From: Burkholderiales bacterium
GTDB lineage: Bacteria; Pseudomonadota; Gammaproteobacteria; Burkholderiales; Burkholderiaceae_E
Direction: 5' to 3'
Length of the DNA stretch: 7,728 nucleotides
NCBI GenBank assembly: GCA_020348765.1
Contig: CP070753.1
Location: 808,933-816,660, forward strand
The position numbers were made by a program, and so were the translations under genes. Position 1 is the first letter of the stretch. Each line of letters starts with the position of its first letter. Under the pieces are notes generated by a model. It was not told where the DNA came from, ran no database searches, and worked only from the letters and a program-made list of their open reading frames with translations. Shown one piece after another: positions 6,533 to 7,728 of this stretch.

Positions 6533-7641
6533 GACTCGCCGCCGAATACCTCGACCGCCCGGAACAGGCACGGCGGCGCCGCGTGGCCCACCCGAACCAC
6601 CTGGCCGGGCTCACCCTTGCCGCAGAACGGCGTGCCATGCACCTCGAACCCGGATCGGTCACCGATGCGCGCCAGGCTGCGCCAGAAGGTCGCCGAGCGA
6701 CCGCGATAGACCGGATTGCGCACCGGGTGCGTCAGGCGCCCGCCCTCGATCATCCGGCCCCTTTCGCAACCGAACTGGAACTTGTCGCGCTGGTCGTCGA
6801 TCGACCAGGACGCGTTGGTGCGCATCAGAACGCCGCGCTCGACCTCGGACACCATCTGCTCGAGCGAGGCGTCACCCGGCTCGACGTTGAGGTTCGCCAT
6901 GCGGTCGATCGGCGCGCGGTGCCAGCCGCTGGCCCGGGCATTGGCCACCGGCGCGAAGCGGTAGCCCAGCGCCGCGGCGCGCGCCACCGAGAGCGCACTG
7001 CCCAGCGGGCGCAGCAGCCAGCCGTCGCGGATCAGAAACGATCGCTCGGCCGGCATGCCCTCGTCGTCGCACGCGTAGCCGCCCAGTTCACCCGGCACGC
7101 CGGGATCGAAACTCACGTGCAGACCCGGTGCGCCGTAGCGATAACTGCCGAACATGTCCAGGGTCACGAAGCTGCCGCCGGCGAAATTGCGCTCGTCGCC
7201 CAGGATCCGGTCCAGCTCGAGCGGGTGACCGATCGACTCGTGGATCTGCAGCATCATCTGGTCGGGCATCAGCAGCAGGTCCATGACCCCGTCCGGACAC
7301 TGCGGCGCCTGCGCCAGCTCGATCGCCTCGCGCGCGATGCGTGCTCCAGCCCCGGGCATGCCGGCCGCAGCGATGACCTCGGAGCCGCCCTGGCGTGCGA
7401 ACCCGTTGTAGCGACCGCCGAGCGTACGCGTCTGGAACTCGCCGCCGACCGCGGCCGTGGCCTCGAGATTGGGCTCGACGAACCGGAACCGCTGCTCGGC
7501 CGCCAGCCGCGCGCCAGCGAACAGGCACTCGTGGACGTCCTCGATTCGCATCGACGCCATCGCGTGCACGATGCGCCCGTCACCGCGCATCGCCGCCTCT
7601 TCGGCGCGCAGCAGATCCAGCAGTTGCGCGAGACCCGGCAT
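6529..7641 (-). CDS. TldD-like zinc metalloprotease, apparently missing its N-terminal domain
   Basis: 370 residues from ATG 7639-7641 to TGA 6529-6531. TldD is the catalytic subunit of the TldD/TldE protease that degrades unfolded or modified peptides. The zinc motif HESIGH (134-139) and the late Cys ligand (Cys340, in GTPFCGKGEPGQ) are both present, as are family blocks such as LLLMPDQMMLQ, LELDRILGDERNFAGGSF and APIDRMANLNVEPGDASLE. E. coli TldD is about 480 residues with its HExxxH near residue 262; here it is at 134, so roughly 110-130 N-terminal residues are gone. Upstream of the ATG the frame stays open to the window edge but has poor third-position GC and no family resemblance, so the missing domain is not simply outside an over-late start. 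The stop overlaps the tldE-like GTG as GTGA. The catalytic core looks intact; function without the N-terminal domain is doubtful. Confidence 0.8.
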   Translation of the reverse strand: MPGLAQLLDLLRAEEAAMRGDGRIVHAMASMRIEDVHECLFAGARLAAEQRFRFVEPNLEATAAVGGEFQTRTLGGRYNGFARQGGSEVIAAAGMPGAGARIAREAIELAQAPQCPDGVMDLLLMPDQMMLQIHESIGHPLELDRILGDERNFAGGSFVTLDMFGSYRYGAPGLHVSFDPGVPGELGGYACDDEGMPAERSFLIRDGWLLRPLGSALSVARAAALGYRFAPVANARASGWHRAPIDRMANLNVEPGDASLEQMVSEVERGVLMRTNASWSIDDQRDKFQFGCERGRMIEGGRLTHPVRNPVYRGRSATFWRSLARIGDRSGFEVHGTPFCGKGEPGQVVRVGHAAPPCLFRAVEVFGGES

Positions 7642-7655
7642 GCCGGCGTCTGGCC

Positions 7656-7728
7656 CGCGGCGCGCTGCTGCGAGGTCGTGCCGCCGAGCGGCCGCAGCAG
7701 CAGGCCGTCGCGGATCAGGTACTCGCGG
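7656..7728 (-). pseudogene. Fragment of a second TldD-like coding sequence at the window edge
   Basis: Read on the minus strand from 7727, 24 codons begin REYLIRDGLLLRPLGG and end in QQRAA. They match residues 200-223 of the adjacent TldD-like protein (RSFLIRDGWLLRPLGS to VARAA; bases 6973-7044) at 16 of 24 positions without gaps, including the identical 15-mer ctgatccgcgacggc. Every third codon base in this frame is G or C, so this is the real coding frame of the stretch, and it differs from the frame of the gene that follows. It resembles the middle of a TldD protein, not its start, and the rest of the C-terminal half is missing. It may be the stump of a tandem paralogue cut by a deletion, or an assembly join. 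The part to the right of the window is unseen. Confidence 0.65.

Noticed and set aside
4911..6662. 583-codon open frame on the minus strand across the tldE-like gene
   Set aside because: It is an Arg/Gly/Ala-rich off-frame reading of GC-rich DNA with no domain resemblance; the TldE frame over the same bases has clear family motifs.
5026..6709. Long plus-strand open frames (5026-6252 and 5123-6709) opposite tldE
   Set aside because: These are antisense shadows full of Arg/Pro/His/Gln with no recognisable domain; GC-rich genes routinely leave such frames open.
4911..7641. RiPP (microcin-like) maturation cluster, suggested by TldD/TldE and a Cys-rich small frame
   Set aside because: There is no modification enzyme or exporter here: the ABC system has a periplasmic binding protein and is an importer, and the small frame overlaps a permease gene.
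1..7728. tRNA, rRNA, CRISPR array, insertion sequence or phage attachment site
   Set aside because: No cloverleaf, regular spaced repeats, transposase-like protein or terminal inverted repeats were seen on either strand by reading.

Overview
The window is GC-rich, with nearly every codon ending in G or C in the real reading frames. Genes are tightly packed, with four-base start/stop overlaps and several GTG starts. Together with a TonB-type protein and the particular TldD/TldE-like proteins, this points to a Gram-negative proteobacterium, most likely a betaproteobacterium of Burkholderiales type. The phylum is fairly sure; the order is a guess from remembered family resemblance. No RNA gene, insertion sequence or CRISPR array is visible.

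Layout. At the left edge, on the plus strand, is the 3' part of a TonB-family gene (2-517): a Pro/Lys/Ala-rich linker followed by the C-terminal receptor-contact domain. It converges on a minus-strand run that fills the rest of the window, with a GC-rich hairpin between the two ends. In transcription order (right to left) the run is: a fragment of a TldD-like gene at the edge (7656-7728), a tldD-like gene lacking its N-terminal domain (6529-7641), a tldE/pmbA-like gene cut by an in-frame TAG (5129-6532), a 184-base gap, then a five-gene unit. That unit is permease (4153-4944), ATPase (3122-4156), periplasmic solute-binding protein (1968-3047), second permease (1113-1931) and a TIGR00725/LOG-like Rossmann protein (568-1116).

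How the genes work together. The four ABC genes make a complete importer of the spermidine/putrescine, iron(III), thiamine and 2-aminoethylphosphonate class: one secreted binding protein, two different permeases and one TOBE-domain ATPase. The substrate cannot be read from sequence. The LOG-like gene is translationally coupled to the second permease (GTGA overlap), so it is probably made with the importer. TldD and TldE homologues normally form a heteromeric zinc protease acting on unfolded or modified peptides; here the pair is coupled by a GTGA overlap.

The most notable point is that both TldD/TldE genes look damaged. The TldD-like gene starts about 110-130 residues late. Directly upstream, in another frame, lies a 24-codon stretch matching an internal part of the same protein. 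The TldE-like frame is open on both sides of a single TAG at codon 206. This is either local gene decay after duplication and deletion, or an assembly and base-call problem. Reads across 5915-5917 and 7630-7728 would decide.
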